A stretch of DNA of 64,000 bases from the NCBI RefSeq assembly GCF_029714945.1, contig NZ_CP121634.1, positions 9,197,001-9,261,000 of the forward strand, given 5' to 3'. Shown here one piece after another: positions 1-9,230 of the stretch (positions are counted from its first letter, which is position 1; each line of letters opens with the position of its first letter). The DNA comes from Bradyrhizobium sp. CIAT3101. Its GTDB lineage: Bacteria; Pseudomonadota; Alphaproteobacteria; Rhizobiales; Xanthobacteraceae. The notes beneath the pieces are model-generated. The model had not been told where the DNA came from and searched no databases. It saw only the letters and a list, made by a program, of their open reading frames with translations. A program made the position numbers and the translations under genes.

Positions 1-1056
1 GAGCAGCATGGCTTCGTAGATGGTCTTGATCAGCTCGTGGACGGACTGTGCGATGAACTCGGTCGGATTGTAGCCGATGTTGTAGTCGAGCCCCTTCGGA
101 AAGCTCGTCTTGAGCGTCGCCATCGTGTCGGAGATGTTCTTTGCCGTCGCCAGCGCATTCGATCCCGGCCGCTGCGTCACCAGCATGGCGACCGCGGATT
201 TGCGCAGCAGGAAGCTGTTGGTCGAATAGGCGAGAGCACCGAGCTCGATACGGGCGACGTCGCGCAGCCGCACCGTGCGGCCGTCGGAGCCGGCCTTGAT
301 CAGGATGTCCTCGAACTGCTTCTGGTCCTTCAGGCGTCCGGTGAAAACCAGATTGGGTTGAAAGGCGCGGTCGGCGATCGGCGGCTCGGCGATCTGGCCG
401 CCGGCGATCTGCACGTTCTGCGCACGGATCGCGGCCAGCACCTCGGTCGAGGTCAGGCCGAGATTGGCGATGCGGTCGGGATCGAGCCAGAGCCGCATCG
501 AATAGTCGCGCGCGCCGAAGATCTGGATGTCGCCGACGCCGTCGATGCGCAGCAGTTGGTCGCGGACCTGGAGCAGCGCGTAGTTGGAGATGTAGAGCTG
601 GTCGAACGTGTCGTCAGGCGACAGCATGAACACGACCATCAAAATGTCGGGCGAGTTCTTGCGGGTGACGACGCCATTGCGCTGCACCTCGTCCGGCAGC
701 TGCGGCTGCGCGATCGCGACGCGGTTTTGCACCAGCACCTGGGCCTTGTCGAGGTCGGTGCCGAGCTTGAAGGTGACGGTGATGGTGAGCTGACCGTTCG
801 AGGTCGCCTGGCTGTAGAGATACAGCATGTCCTCGACGCCGTTGATCTGCTGCTCGATCGGAGCGGCGACGGTGTCGGACACGGTCTGGGCCGAGGCGCC
901 CGGATATTGCGTGGTGACGACGACGGTCGGCGGCACCACTTGCGGATATTCGGAGACCGGCAGCGTCGAATAGGCGAGCGCACCGACGATCAGCAGCACG
1001 ATCGACAGCACCATCGCCAGAATGGGCTGGTTGATGGAGAGACGGCCAAGATTCAT
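1..1056 (-). CDS. RND efflux pump inner-membrane transporter (5' part, runs off the left edge)
   Basis: Only the N-terminal 352 residues are inside the window. The protein opens with MNLGRLSINQPILAMVLS, a hydrophobic first transmembrane helix, and then periplasmic porter-domain sequence (YPGASAQTV, IEQQINGVEDMLYL, GVGDIQIFGARDYSMR) typical of HAE1-type AcrB/MexF pumps. Such pumps use the proton gradient to export drugs or other hydrophobic molecules together with an adaptor and an outer-membrane channel. Its ATG overlaps the stop of the upstream adaptor gene by 4 bp (ATGA), so the two are translationally coupled. The substrate cannot be told from this part, and no regulator or outer-membrane channel gene is visible here. 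Confidence 0.95.
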   Translation of the reverse strand, partial: MNLGRLSINQPILAMVLSIVLLIVGALAYSTLPVSEYPQVVPPTVVVTTQYPGASAQTVSDTVAAPIEQQINGVEDMLYLYSQATSNGQLTITVTFKLGTDLDKAQVLVQNRVAIAQPQLPDEVQRNGVVTRKNSPDILMVVFMLSPDDTFDQLYISNYALLQVRDQLLRIDGVGDIQIFGARDYSMRLWLDPDRIANLGLTSTEVLAAIRAQNVQIAGGQIAEPPIADRAFQPNLVFTGRLKDQKQFEDILIKAGSDGRTVRLRDVARIELGALAYSTNSFLLRKSAVAMLVTQRPGSNALATAKNISDTMATLKTSFPKGLDYNIGYNPTEFIAQSVHELIKTIYEAMLL

Positions 1057-2270
1057 GACTTGCCACCAGCCGGCGCTTGAGCGGTCTTCGGGGCGACCTT
1101 GGCGCCGACACGGGCGCGCTGGATGCCGTTGACGATGACGCGGTCCTCCGCCGTCAGCCCTTCGCGGATCACGCGCAGGCCGTCGTCGAGGGGACCGAGC
1201 ACCACCGGCCGCGCTTCCACCGTGTCGTCGGGCTTGACCACGAACACGATCTTGCGCGACTGGTCGGTCGCGACCGCAACATCGGGGATCAACAGCGCCT
1301 CGTAAGGCGCGCTGCCGATCAGGCGGACGCGACCGAACTGGCCGGGCAGGATCGAAAGATCGGTGTTCTTGACCACGGCGCGGCTGCGCAGCGTGCCGGT
1401 GGAGACATCGAGCCGGTTGTCGAGGAAGTTGATGGCGCCGTCATGCGACGGCTTGGTCTCGCCGGCCAGCGTCACCTGCACCGGGTTCGCAGTATCGCGC
1501 GAGCTCGGACGCTTACCCTCGAACCATAGCTTGCTGTACTTGATGAAGGTCGTCTCATCCATGTCGAAATAGATGTAGATCGGGTCGAGCGAGACGATCG
1601 AGGTCAGCAGCGTCGAGGTGCCGGTGTCGCTGCCCTGCACGAGGTTGCCGGGGCTGACGAGATGGCGGCTGACGCGGCCGGTGAGCGGCGCGGTCACGTG
1701 CGTGAACTCGATGTTGAGCCGGGCGGCCTTCAGCGCGCCTTCGGCCTGGGTCTCGGCAGCGTGCGCGGCCTGCAAGGCCTGGCGGCGCTGGTCGACGACC
1801 TGTTCGGACACTGCGCTGGTCTGCACCAGGTTCAGGCCGCGATCGAGCTCGCGCTTGGCGAGCTCCACCTTGGCGCGGGCGTCGGAGAGCTGGCCGTCCG
1901 CCTGCTCGGCCACCGCCTCGAACGGGCGCGGGTCGATGACATAGAGCAGGTCGCCCTGATGCACGATCGCACCGTCCTGGAACTCGACGGAGTTGACGAA
2001 GCCGCCGACGCGGGGGCGCACCTGCACCTCCTCGACCGCCTCGAACCGGCCGGTGTACTCGTCCCAATCGGTGACGGTACGCTTGACCGGCTGGGCAACG
2101 GTCACCGGAGGAGGCGGAGGTGCTGCCGCTTGCGAGCTCGGCTGCCCGCAACCACTGAGCGCGAAGGCGGCCGCGAGAAGGCCGGCTATGGCGTAAGGCG
2201 CAAGATGGGGCCTGGGCTGAACGAAATCGTGCGTTTTGACAAATTGCTCGCTTCCGTCCGGTCCACTCAT
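1053..2270 (-). CDS. RND efflux periplasmic adaptor (membrane fusion protein)
   Basis: This 405-residue protein links an RND pump to an outer-membrane channel. Residues 26-41 form a lipoprotein signal ending in LSGC, so Cys41 is the likely lipidated residue. A proline run follows, then the adaptor core: barrel-sandwich/lipoyl half (VRPRVGGFV), a coiled-coil hairpin around residues 125-185 (SDARAKVELAKRELDRG), the second lipoyl half (VTAPLTGRVSRHLVSPGNLV) and beta-barrel domains. I start it at the ATG at 2270 because GAGGA lies about 7 bases upstream and the lipoprotein signal then sits correctly; a longer frame to 2384 exists but adds no recognisable sequence. It overlaps the downstream pump gene by 4 bp. 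Confidence 0.93.
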   Translation of the reverse strand: MSGPDGSEQFVKTHDFVQPRPHLAPYAIAGLLAAAFALSGCGQPSSQAAAPPPPPVTVAQPVKRTVTDWDEYTGRFEAVEEVQVRPRVGGFVNSVEFQDGAIVHQGDLLYVIDPRPFEAVAEQADGQLSDARAKVELAKRELDRGLNLVQTSAVSEQVVDQRRQALQAAHAAETQAEGALKAARLNIEFTHVTAPLTGRVSRHLVSPGNLVQGSDTGTSTLLTSIVSLDPIYIYFDMDETTFIKYSKLWFEGKRPSSRDTANPVQVTLAGETKPSHDGAINFLDNRLDVSTGTLRSRAVVKNTDLSILPGQFGRVRLIGSAPYEALLIPDVAVATDQSRKIVFVVKPDDTVEARPVVLGPLDDGLRVIREGLTAEDRVIVNGIQRARVGAKVAPKTAQAPAGGKS

Positions 2271-2482
2271 CCCAGGTCCTCGCATAAAAGCCGCGGAAAA
2301 TGCAGGGTAGTCCTCCACCCGCGGGCGGCACAAGATGGGTCGCGATGATGAACTCTTCAAGACTACACCACGCGCAATGCTCAAGAGAATGCCCTGGCCT
2401 GATGGCGGGTTGACTCCGGGATAGCCGACCTCGCACGCAGACAGGTGTGCTTAAGGTTGGCGATGAACGTGCCGCATTCTCC
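2271..2482. other. Upstream region of the RND operon
   Basis: This is the left part of the 463-bp divergent intergenic region. It contains the ribosome binding site of the adaptor gene next to 2270 and no coding signal I can support. A promoter for the RND operon must lie here, but I see no clear -35/-10 pair. Confidence 0.5.
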
Positions 2483-2641
2483 ACCCTCCCCTGGAGGGGG
2501 AGGGTCGGCTCACATTGAGCGCAGCGAAATGTGAGACGGGGTGGGGTGACGGTCTCTCCGCGTCCAACAGTGCCCGTGTGGAGAGATCACCCCACCCCGC
2601 TCGCGCTTCGCGCGATCGACCCTCCCCCTCCAGGGGAGGGT
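2483..2641. repeat. Long palindromic intergenic element
   Basis: Two perfect 25-bp inverted arms (2483-2507 and 2617-2641, core CCCTCCCCTGGAGGGGGAGG) bound this element. Inside them a second pair of complementary segments occurs, GGGGTGGGGTGA near 2538 and TCACCCCACCCC near 2587. The whole 159 bp could fold into one extended hairpin. It lies between the divergently transcribed RND adaptor and alcohol dehydrogenase genes and looks like a dispersed palindromic repeat rather than a simple terminator, because no T-run follows either arm. Confidence 0.75.
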
Positions 2642-2733
2642 AAAGAGCCAGCGTCTTCGCACATGACGCGGGACGGCCGCTCGGCTAGATTAGCCCTTAC
2701 AATAACAAGACGAATTGTCCGGGGAGGACAGGC

Positions 2734-3888
2734 GTGCATCAGGGACGTGTCGTTTACGGCGCGATCGAGGAGGTCGTATTCGGCCATCCGGCGACTGAGG
2801 CCATTGTCGCGCAGATGGACCGGCTGGGAACGCGCCGCGCCTTCCTGATGGTCTCGGGCACGCTGAACCGGGAGACCGACGAGATCGCAAAAATCGTCCA
2901 GGCGCTGGGGCCGCGCTGCGCCGGGCTGTTCGATGCCATGCCGGCGCACACGCCGCGCGAGGCGGTGATCGCCGCGACCAATGCGGCACGCGAGGCCGGC
3001 GCCGATCTGATCGTCACCGTGGGTGGCGGCTCGATCACCGACGGCGCCAAGGCGGTACAGATCTGTCTCGCCAACGGCATCGACAACATTGACGGCATCG
3101 ACCGTGTCCGCGTCCACAAGGGCGTCGCACCGGAGATGACGGCACCGACCGTGCGCCAGATCAGCGTGCCGACCACGATCGCCGGCGGCGAGTTCTCGTC
3201 GATCGCGGGCGTCACCGACCGCAGCACCCATGTGAAGCAGATGCTGCGGCATCCGCTGACCGTGCCGCGCGCGACCATCCTCGATCCCGCCATCACCGTG
3301 CACACGCCCGAATGGCTGTTCCTCTCGACCGGCATTCGCGCCGTCGACCATTGCGTCGAGGCGATCTGCTCGCGCGAGACCCACCCTTACGCCGACGCGC
3401 AGTCGGTGAAGGGCCTCGCCATGCTCGCCGACGCGCTGCCGCGGGTGAAGGCCGACGCGAGCGATCTCGACGCGCGGATGGATGCGCAGATCGGCACCTG
3501 GCTGTCGATGGGCGCACTCGCCGCCGGCGTGCCGATGGGGGCGAGCCACGGCATCGGTTACGTGCTCGGTGCGGCCTTCGACGTGCCGCACGGCTACACC
3601 TCCTGCATCATGCTGCCGGCGGTGATGCGCTGGAACGCGAGCGCCAACGCCGAGCGCCAGATGATCGTCGCCGCCGCCATGGGTTTTCCCGGCCACAACG
3701 CCGCCGACGTGCTCGACGCCTTCATCCGTTCGCTCGGCATGCCCCGCAGCCTCGCCGACGTCCGCGTCTCGCCCGAACATTTCGATGCCATCGCCGAACA
3801 GGCGATGCGCACCAACTGGATCCCGCGCAATCCGCGCAAGATCGAGGCGCCTGCACAGGTGCGCGAAATCCTGCTTCTCGCCGCATGA
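2734..3888 (+). CDS. Iron-containing alcohol dehydrogenase (maleylacetate reductase-like)
   Basis: This 384-residue protein belongs to the group III metal-dependent alcohol dehydrogenases, which reduce aldehydes, ketones or maleylacetate with NAD(P)H. The nucleotide-binding motif GGGSITDGAK is near residue 100, and metal-site histidines appear in AVDHCVEAI, GASHGIGYVLG and FDVPHGYTS. The GTG start at 2734 is chosen because GGGGAGGA ends 5 bases upstream. An acyl-CoA ligase gene begins 19 bp downstream, so the two probably act in one pathway, perhaps handling an aldehyde and its acid. The family assignment is secure; the substrate is not. Confidence 0.88.
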   Translation: MHQGRVVYGAIEEVVFGHPATEAIVAQMDRLGTRRAFLMVSGTLNRETDEIAKIVQALGPRCAGLFDAMPAHTPREAVIAATNAAREAGADLIVTVGGGSITDGAKAVQICLANGIDNIDGIDRVRVHKGVAPEMTAPTVRQISVPTTIAGGEFSSIAGVTDRSTHVKQMLRHPLTVPRATILDPAITVHTPEWLFLSTGIRAVDHCVEAICSRETHPYADAQSVKGLAMLADALPRVKADASDLDARMDAQIGTWLSMGALAAGVPMGASHGIGYVLGAAFDVPHGYTSCIMLPAVMRWNASANAERQMIVAAAMGFPGHNAADVLDAFIRSLGMPRSLADVRVSPEHFDAIAEQAMRTNWIPRNPRKIEAPAQVREILLLAA

Positions 3889-3907
3889 GTTCAATCCCGG
3901 AGGACTG

Positions 3908-5458
3908 ATGTACCCAGGTCTGCACGCCCGTCTGCGCCCGTTGCAACCCGCCTTCATCATGGCGACGACGGGCGAGGCCGTCACCTATCGCGAGCTCGAC
4001 GCACGCAGCAACCGGCTGGCGCACCTGTTTCGCAAGCACGGCTTGAGGCGGCTCGATCACTACTCGATCTTCATGGAGAACAATTCCCGCTATCTCGAAG
4101 CCTGCGGCGCGGGCGAACGGTCCGGCCTCTACTACACCTGCATCAACTCCTTCCTGACGCCCGGTGAGCTGGCCTATCTCCTCGTCAACAGCCAATCGAA
4201 GATCCTGATCACGTCAGTGGCGAAGCTGGACGTCGCGCGCGAAGCGATCCAGGCCTGCCCTGATATCAAGCTCTGCATCGTCGCCGATGGCCCCGGCGAG
4301 AGCGACCGCATCGTCGGGCTCGCGGATGTCACCGCCGATCTGCCGAAGACGCCGGTCGCGGATGAATGGCTCGGCACCGCCATGCTCTATTCGTCCGGCA
4401 CGACCGGACGGCCGAAGGGCATCATTCGGCCGCTGCCGGAAGAACCGCCGAAGCACAATCTGCCGCTGTTCGATTTCCTGCACAAGCTCTGGCATTACCG
4501 CGAGGGCATGATCTATCTGTCGCCGGCGCCGCTCTATCACTCGGCGCCGCAGGCCGCCGTGAACCTCACCATCCGCCAGGGCGGCACCGTCGTCATCATG
4601 GAGACATTCGATCCGGAGCGTTACCTCCAGCTCGTCGAGCAGTGGGGCATCACCCACAGCCAGCTTGTGCCGACGATGTTTTCGCGGATGCTGAAGCTGC
4701 CTGAGGACGTGCGCGGCCGCTACGACCTCTCCTCGCTCGAGATCGCGATCCATGCGGCTGCGCCCTGCCCGGCGCTGGTCAAGGACGACATCATCAAATG
4801 GTGGGGGCCGATCATTCACGAATATTACGGCGCCACCGAAGGCCTCGGCTTTACCGCCTGCAACAGCGAGGAATGGCTGAGCCACCGCGGCACCGTCGGG
4901 AAGGTGCTGCTCGGCGATCTCCACATCCTCGACGAGGACATGCGGCCGTGCCCGACCGGAACGCCCGGCCAGGTCTGGTTCAAGACGGGATCGCCGTTCG
5001 AATATTTCAACGACCCCGAGAAAACCAAGGAGGCGCGCTCGGCCGACGGCAGCATGAGCACCGTCGGCGACGTCGGCTATGTCGACGACGACCGCTTCCT
5101 CTATCTCACCGACCGCGCCACCTTCATGATCATCTCCGGTGGCGTGAACATCTATCCGCAGGAATGCGAGAATTTGCTGATCACCCATCCGAAGGTCGCC
5201 GATGCCGCCGTGTTCGGCGTGCCTAATGCCGATCTCGGCGAGGAGGTGAAGGCCGTGGTGCAGCCGATGCCGGGCGTGAGGCCCGACGAAGCGCTCGCCG
5301 AGGAGCTGATTGCCTTCTGCGGGGCGTCACTGTCGCGGCAGAAAGTGCCGCGCTCGGTCGATTTCGAGAAGGAGTTGCCGCGGCTGCCGACGGGGAAACT
5401 GTACAAGCGGCTGCTGCGGGACCGCTACTGGGGCAACAAGACGTCGAGGATTGTGTGA
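3908..5458 (+). CDS. Acyl-CoA synthetase (AMP-forming, ANL superfamily)
   Basis: The 516-residue enzyme activates a carboxylic acid through an acyl-adenylate to its CoA thioester. Visible signatures are the P-loop-like YSSGTTGRPKG, the adenylate motif YYGATEG, the hinge region DRATFMIISGGVNIYPQE and the C-terminal catalytic lysine context PTGKLYKR. The ATG at 3908 follows a GGAGGA site. It is 19 bp behind the alcohol dehydrogenase and 283 bp ahead of a complete ABC importer, suggesting uptake and activation of a common organic acid. The acid itself cannot be named from sequence. Confidence 0.93.
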   Translation: MYPGLHARLRPLQPAFIMATTGEAVTYRELDARSNRLAHLFRKHGLRRLDHYSIFMENNSRYLEACGAGERSGLYYTCINSFLTPGELAYLLVNSQSKILITSVAKLDVAREAIQACPDIKLCIVADGPGESDRIVGLADVTADLPKTPVADEWLGTAMLYSSGTTGRPKGIIRPLPEEPPKHNLPLFDFLHKLWHYREGMIYLSPAPLYHSAPQAAVNLTIRQGGTVVIMETFDPERYLQLVEQWGITHSQLVPTMFSRMLKLPEDVRGRYDLSSLEIAIHAAAPCPALVKDDIIKWWGPIIHEYYGATEGLGFTACNSEEWLSHRGTVGKVLLGDLHILDEDMRPCPTGTPGQVWFKTGSPFEYFNDPEKTKEARSADGSMSTVGDVGYVDDDRFLYLTDRATFMIISGGVNIYPQECENLLITHPKVADAAVFGVPNADLGEEVKAVVQPMPGVRPDEALAEELIAFCGASLSRQKVPRSVDFEKELPRLPTGKLYKRLLRDRYWGNKTSRIV

Positions 5459-5505
5459 GAAGCTTGGGCAGTCTCGCGCCTCACTCTCGGTGTTGTCCCG
5501 GCCTA

Positions 5506-5521
5506 GTGCGCAATTGCGCAC
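5506..5521. repeat. 16-bp perfect palindrome GTGCGCAATTGCGCAC
   Basis: A perfect 16-bp palindrome lies 48 bp after the acyl-CoA ligase stop. The identical 16 bp recurs at 19947-19962 inside another intergenic repeat, so this is a repeat-family core rather than a private operator. No T-run follows it. Confidence 0.6.
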
Positions 5522-5588
5522 GGGGGGCCGGTGTTTGTTCGTGCAGTGCTGCACAACATCACGACGGAACCGCCCTTCGCACCTGCAC

Positions 5589-5603
5589 TCTCACATTGTG
5601 AGA
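5589..5603. promoter_or_regulatory. Candidate operator: 15-bp inverted repeat upstream of the ABC importer
   Basis: TCTCACA and TGTGAGA arms around a single central T form a perfect dyad 139 bp upstream of the substrate-binding protein start. The size and symmetry fit a dimeric repressor site, for example of a GntR- or LacI-type protein. No regulator gene is adjacent, so the partner is unknown. Confidence 0.4.
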
Positions 5604-5741
5604 TTATGAAACTCCTGCGGCGTTAAGTCATCCGAATTGCCAAGCCCGCTGAGCAGCTTCGCCCGTTGCCTCCCTCCGCGCGCGTCGGCTATCGTCGGGT
5701 CAAACAGGCCGTAAACGGCTGATGTCCAGGGAGGACCGAGG

Positions 5742-7340
5742 ATGCGGAGCGTGTGGGCGCTCGCCGCGACGGCGGCGCTATCTTTGCTGGCGTTTTCGAC
5801 CAATGCCTTCGCCGGCGAGCCCAAACAGGGCGGAATCCTGCGGATGTATCACCGCGACAGCCCCGGCAACGCCTCGATCCATGAAGGCGCGACCTACTCG
5901 CTCAATGTTCCCTTCATGCCGGTCTTCAACAATCTGGTCATCTACAAGCAGGACGAGCCCCAGAACACGATGAACAACATCGTGCCGGAACTTGCGGAGA
6001 GCTGGGCCTGGGTCAACGACAACAAGACGCTGACCTTCAAGCTGCGCCAGGGCGTCAAATGGCACGACGGCAAGCCATTCACCTCGGCGGACGTCAAATG
6101 CACCTTCGACATGCTGATGGGCAAGTCGCAGCAGAAGTTCCGGCAGAACCCGCGCAAGAGCTGGTACGACCAGGTCAACGATGTCTCGACCAATGGCGAC
6201 TTCGAGGTCTCCTTCAATTTGAAGCGCCCGCAGCCGTCGCTGCTGGCGCTGCTCGCCTCCGGCTATACGCCGGTCTATCCCTGCCACGTCTCGCCCGGCG
6301 ACATGCGCACGCATCCGATCGGCACGGGCCCGTTCAAATTCGTCGAGTTCAAGGCCAATGAATCGATCAAGCTGACGCGCAACACCGACTATTGGCGCAA
6401 GGGCCGGCCCTATCTCGATGGCATCGAGTTCACCATCATCCCGAACCGCTCGACCGCGATCCTCGCCTTCGTCGCCGGCAAGTTCGACATGACTTTCCCG
6501 ACCGAGGTGAGCATTCCGCTGCTGAAAGACGTGAAATCGCAGGCGCCGAACGCGATCTGCGAGGTCGAGCCGAACAACGTCGCGACCAACATCATCGTCA
6601 ATTCATCGGCGCCGCCGTTCGACAACATCGACATCCGCAAGGCCATGGCGCTGTCGCTGGACCGCAAGGCGTTCATCTCGATCATGTTCGAGGGCCAGGG
6701 CGATGTAGGCGGCACCATGCTGCCGCCACCGAACGGTCTGTGGGGCATGCCGAAGGAGATGCTGGAGACCATTCCGGGGTACGGTCCCGATATCAACGCC
6801 AACCGCGAGGAAGCCAGGAAGCTGATGCAGAAAGCCGGCTACGGGCCGGACAAGCACCTCGCCGTCAAGGTCTCGACCCGCAACATCCCGGTCTACCGCG
6901 ATCCGGCGGTGATCCTGATTGACCAGCTCAAGAGCATCTATATCGACGGCGAGCTCGACGTGGTCGAGACCGCGAACTGGTTCCCGAAGATCGCGCGCAA
7001 GGACTACATGCTCGGCCTCAACCTGACCGGCAACGCCGTCGACGATCCCGACCAGTCGTTCTACGAGAACTATTCCTGCGGCTCCGAGCGCAACTACACC
7101 AATTACTGCAACAAGGAGATCGAAAAGCTGTTCGACGTGCAGTCGCAGGAGACCGATATCGCCAAGCGCAAGAAGCTGGTGTGGGACATCGACAAGAAGT
7201 TGCAGGAGGACGTCGCCCGCCCGATCATCTTCCACGCGCGCACCGGCACCTGCTGGCAGCCCTATGTGAAGGGCGTGACTGTGATGACCAACAGCTCCTA
7301 TAATGGGTACCGGTACGAAGATCTTTGGATGGACAAGTAG
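5742..7340 (+). CDS. ABC transporter substrate-binding protein, family 5 (oligopeptide/dipeptide/nickel type)
   Basis: This 532-residue periplasmic protein captures the substrate for the importer encoded downstream. A Sec signal peptide (residues 1-24, ending NAFA) precedes family-5 sequence: PELAESWAWVNDNKTLTFKLRQGVKWHDGKPFTSADVK, of which the VKWHDGKPFTSADV stretch is the signature block, and later GTGPFKFVEF. The ATG at 5742 follows GGGAGGA. Its gene opens a five-gene operon of tight spacing. Family 5 proteins bind peptides, but also opines, nickel chelates, sugars or aromatic compounds; the neighbouring acyl-CoA ligase makes a non-peptide acid or conjugate plausible here. Confidence 0.94.
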   Translation: MRSVWALAATAALSLLAFSTNAFAGEPKQGGILRMYHRDSPGNASIHEGATYSLNVPFMPVFNNLVIYKQDEPQNTMNNIVPELAESWAWVNDNKTLTFKLRQGVKWHDGKPFTSADVKCTFDMLMGKSQQKFRQNPRKSWYDQVNDVSTNGDFEVSFNLKRPQPSLLALLASGYTPVYPCHVSPGDMRTHPIGTGPFKFVEFKANESIKLTRNTDYWRKGRPYLDGIEFTIIPNRSTAILAFVAGKFDMTFPTEVSIPLLKDVKSQAPNAICEVEPNNVATNIIVNSSAPPFDNIDIRKAMALSLDRKAFISIMFEGQGDVGGTMLPPPNGLWGMPKEMLETIPGYGPDINANREEARKLMQKAGYGPDKHLAVKVSTRNIPVYRDPAVILIDQLKSIYIDGELDVVETANWFPKIARKDYMLGLNLTGNAVDDPDQSFYENYSCGSERNYTNYCNKEIEKLFDVQSQETDIAKRKKLVWDIDKKLQEDVARPIIFHARTGTCWQPYVKGVTVMTNSSYNGYRYEDLWMDK

Positions 7341-7379
7341 CGCGGCGAACGGGCGAGACAGCTCGGCGGGAGGGCGCGA

Positions 7380-8327
7380 ATGTTTGCCTATCTGGTACGG
7401 CGCCTGTTCCTGATGCTCGTGACCCTGTTCGGGATCTCGGTCGTCATCTTCTTCCTGTTGCGCATCGTGCCCGGCAACATCGTCGACATCCTGTTCGCGG
7501 CGGCCGGTTATGTCGATCCCGCCGACAAGGCCAATCTGGAGAAGGAGCTCGGCATCGACCAGCCGCTGGTCGTGCAATACTGGCACTGGATCAGCGGTTT
7601 TCTGCGCGGCGACTTCGGCTACTCCTATGTGTCGGAGAAGCCGGCGCTGCAGGAGATTTTGCCGCGGATCCCGATCACGGCGCGGCTTGCCGGCCTCGCG
7701 CTGCTGTTCTCGGCTTCGATCGGCATTCCGCTCGGCGTCATCAGCGCCGTCAAGCAGGGGACGCGCCTCGATTACGCGCTGCGTGTGGTGAGCCTGAGCG
7801 GATTGTCGTTGCCCTCGTTCTGGCTCGGCCTGCTGATCCTCACCGCGGCCGTGGCGATGTTCGGCCAGATCCCGATCTTCAATCCCAACCCCGCGACGTG
7901 GCTCGAGGCGTTCGCGACCTATGCCGTGCCGGCCGCCGCGGTCGGCTTCCGCAGCGCCGCGCTGACCATGCGCATCACGCGCTCCTCGATGCTGGAAGTG
8001 TTGCGGCAGGATTATATCCGCACCGCGCGCGCCAAGGGCGCATCTGACGCCGCCGTGAATTATCACCACGCGCTGAAGAACGCGATCCTGCCCGTCATCA
8101 CCGTGATCGGCATCGAGGCGGCGTTCCTGATCGGCGGCCTGATCGTCACGGAGACCGTGTTCAATATCCCCGGCGTCGCCCGCTTCCTGGTCGAGGCGAT
8201 TCGCTGGCGGGATTATCCGATCGTGCAGAACCTGGTGATGCTGATCGCGGTGGTGGTGGTCAGCGCGAATTTCATCGTCGACATGCTCTACGCCGTGTTC
8301 GATCCACGCATCAGATACACGGATTAG
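7380..8327 (+). CDS. ABC transporter permease (DppB/OppB-like)
   Basis: This 315-residue inner-membrane permease starts with the hallmark MFAYLVRRLFLMLVTLFGIS helix and carries six predicted membrane segments. The ATPase-docking EAA loop is visible as DYIRTARAKGASDAAVNYHHALKNAILP (residues about 205-232). It pairs with the permease gene 9 bp downstream to form the channel of the family-5 importer. The 39-bp gap from the binding-protein gene contains GGCGGGAGGG as ribosome binding site. Confidence 0.94.
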   Translation: MFAYLVRRLFLMLVTLFGISVVIFFLLRIVPGNIVDILFAAAGYVDPADKANLEKELGIDQPLVVQYWHWISGFLRGDFGYSYVSEKPALQEILPRIPITARLAGLALLFSASIGIPLGVISAVKQGTRLDYALRVVSLSGLSLPSFWLGLLILTAAVAMFGQIPIFNPNPATWLEAFATYAVPAAAVGFRSAALTMRITRSSMLEVLRQDYIRTARAKGASDAAVNYHHALKNAILPVITVIGIEAAFLIGGLIVTETVFNIPGVARFLVEAIRWRDYPIVQNLVMLIAVVVVSANFIVDMLYAVFDPRIRYTD

Positions 8328-8336
8328 GAGATCAGC

Positions 8337-9230
8337 TTGGCCGCGATCGACTTCGACGTTGAACTGAGGCGGGCCGGCGCCCATGCGACTGGCGGCTGGC
8401 GACGCGTACTGTTCCTGGCGCAGCGGCACGTGCTGGGCGCGGCCGGGCTCGTCATCATGACACTGTTCGTTCTGACGGCGATCTTCGCCGACTTCATCGC
8501 GCGCTATGACCCGCTGAGCGTCGATTCCGCCCACGCGCTGATGCGGCCGAGCCTCGCGCACTGGATGGGCACGGATTCCTTCGGCCGCGACGTGTTCAGC
8601 CGCATCATCCACGGCGCGCGGATTTCGCTCGCGGTCGGAATCGGCTCGACCGCGCTCGGCGGCACGATCGGCGTGATCGTCGGCCTCACCTCCGGCTATC
8701 TCTCCGGCTGGGTCGACCTCGTGTTCCAGCGCGTTTCCGACATCCTGCAGGCGCTGCCGCTGCTGGTGCTGGCCCTGATCATGACGGCGGCACTCGGCCC
8801 ATCGCTGCCGAACGTCATCCTCGCCATTGCCATTCCCCTGATCCCGACCGTCTCGCGCGTCACCCGCGCCAACACGCTGGCGCTGCGCGAGCAGCCGTTC
8901 GTGGAAGCGGCGAAATCGATCGGCATGAGCGAAGTGCGTATCGCGCTGCGTCACGTGCTGCCGAACACGCTGGCGCCGCTGATCGTGCTGGCGACCGCCC
9001 AGCTCGGCTCGACCATCCTCACCGAAGCCTCGCTCTCCTTCCTCGGCCTCGGCATTCCCGAACCTTATCCGTCATGGGGCCGCATGCTCTCCGAGTCCGC
9101 CGCCGAATATGTCCGCACCGCGCCGTGGCTGGTGATCTTCCCGGGTATCGCGATCAGCCTCGCCGTGTTCGGCGCAAACCTGTTCGGTGACGCCTTGCGC
9201 GACATCCTCGATCCCCGGCAGCGCGGCTGA
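8337..9230 (+). CDS. ABC transporter permease (DppC/OppC-like)
   Basis: This is the second permease of the importer, 297 residues. It has the N-terminal OppC-type helix after a short cytoplasmic tail, the conserved [24 protein letters not shown] block (in part, [11 protein letters not shown]), and the EAA loop around [24 protein letters not shown] keep the TTG start at 8337 because TAGGAG sits 6 bases before it and no better ATG exists upstream of the first helix. Its last base pair overlaps the next gene (TGATG). Confidence 0.93.
   Translation: MAAIDFDVELRRAGAHATGGWRRVLFLAQRHVLGAAGLVIMTLFVLTAIFADFIARYDPLSVDSAHALMRPSLAHWMGTDSFGRDVFSRIIHGARISLAVGIGSTALGGTIGVIVGLTSGYLSGWVDLVFQRVSDILQALPLLVLALIMTAALGPSLPNVILAIAIPLIPTVSRVTRANTLALREQPFVEAAKSIGMSEVRIALRHVLPNTLAPLIVLATAQLGSTILTEASLSFLGLGIPEPYPSWGRMLSESAAEYVRTAPWLVIFPGIAISLAVFGANLFGDALRDILDPRQRG

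Noticed and set aside
5459..5741. Possible small gene before the family-5 binding protein
   Set aside because: The open frames here lack a start with a ribosome site and contain palindromic repeat sequence.
6603..8954. Long open frame on the minus strand opposite the ABC transporter genes
   Set aside because: It is antisense to strongly supported genes, has Arg/His/Asp-rich low-complexity translation, and shows no domain motif. Such frames are expected in high-GC DNA.
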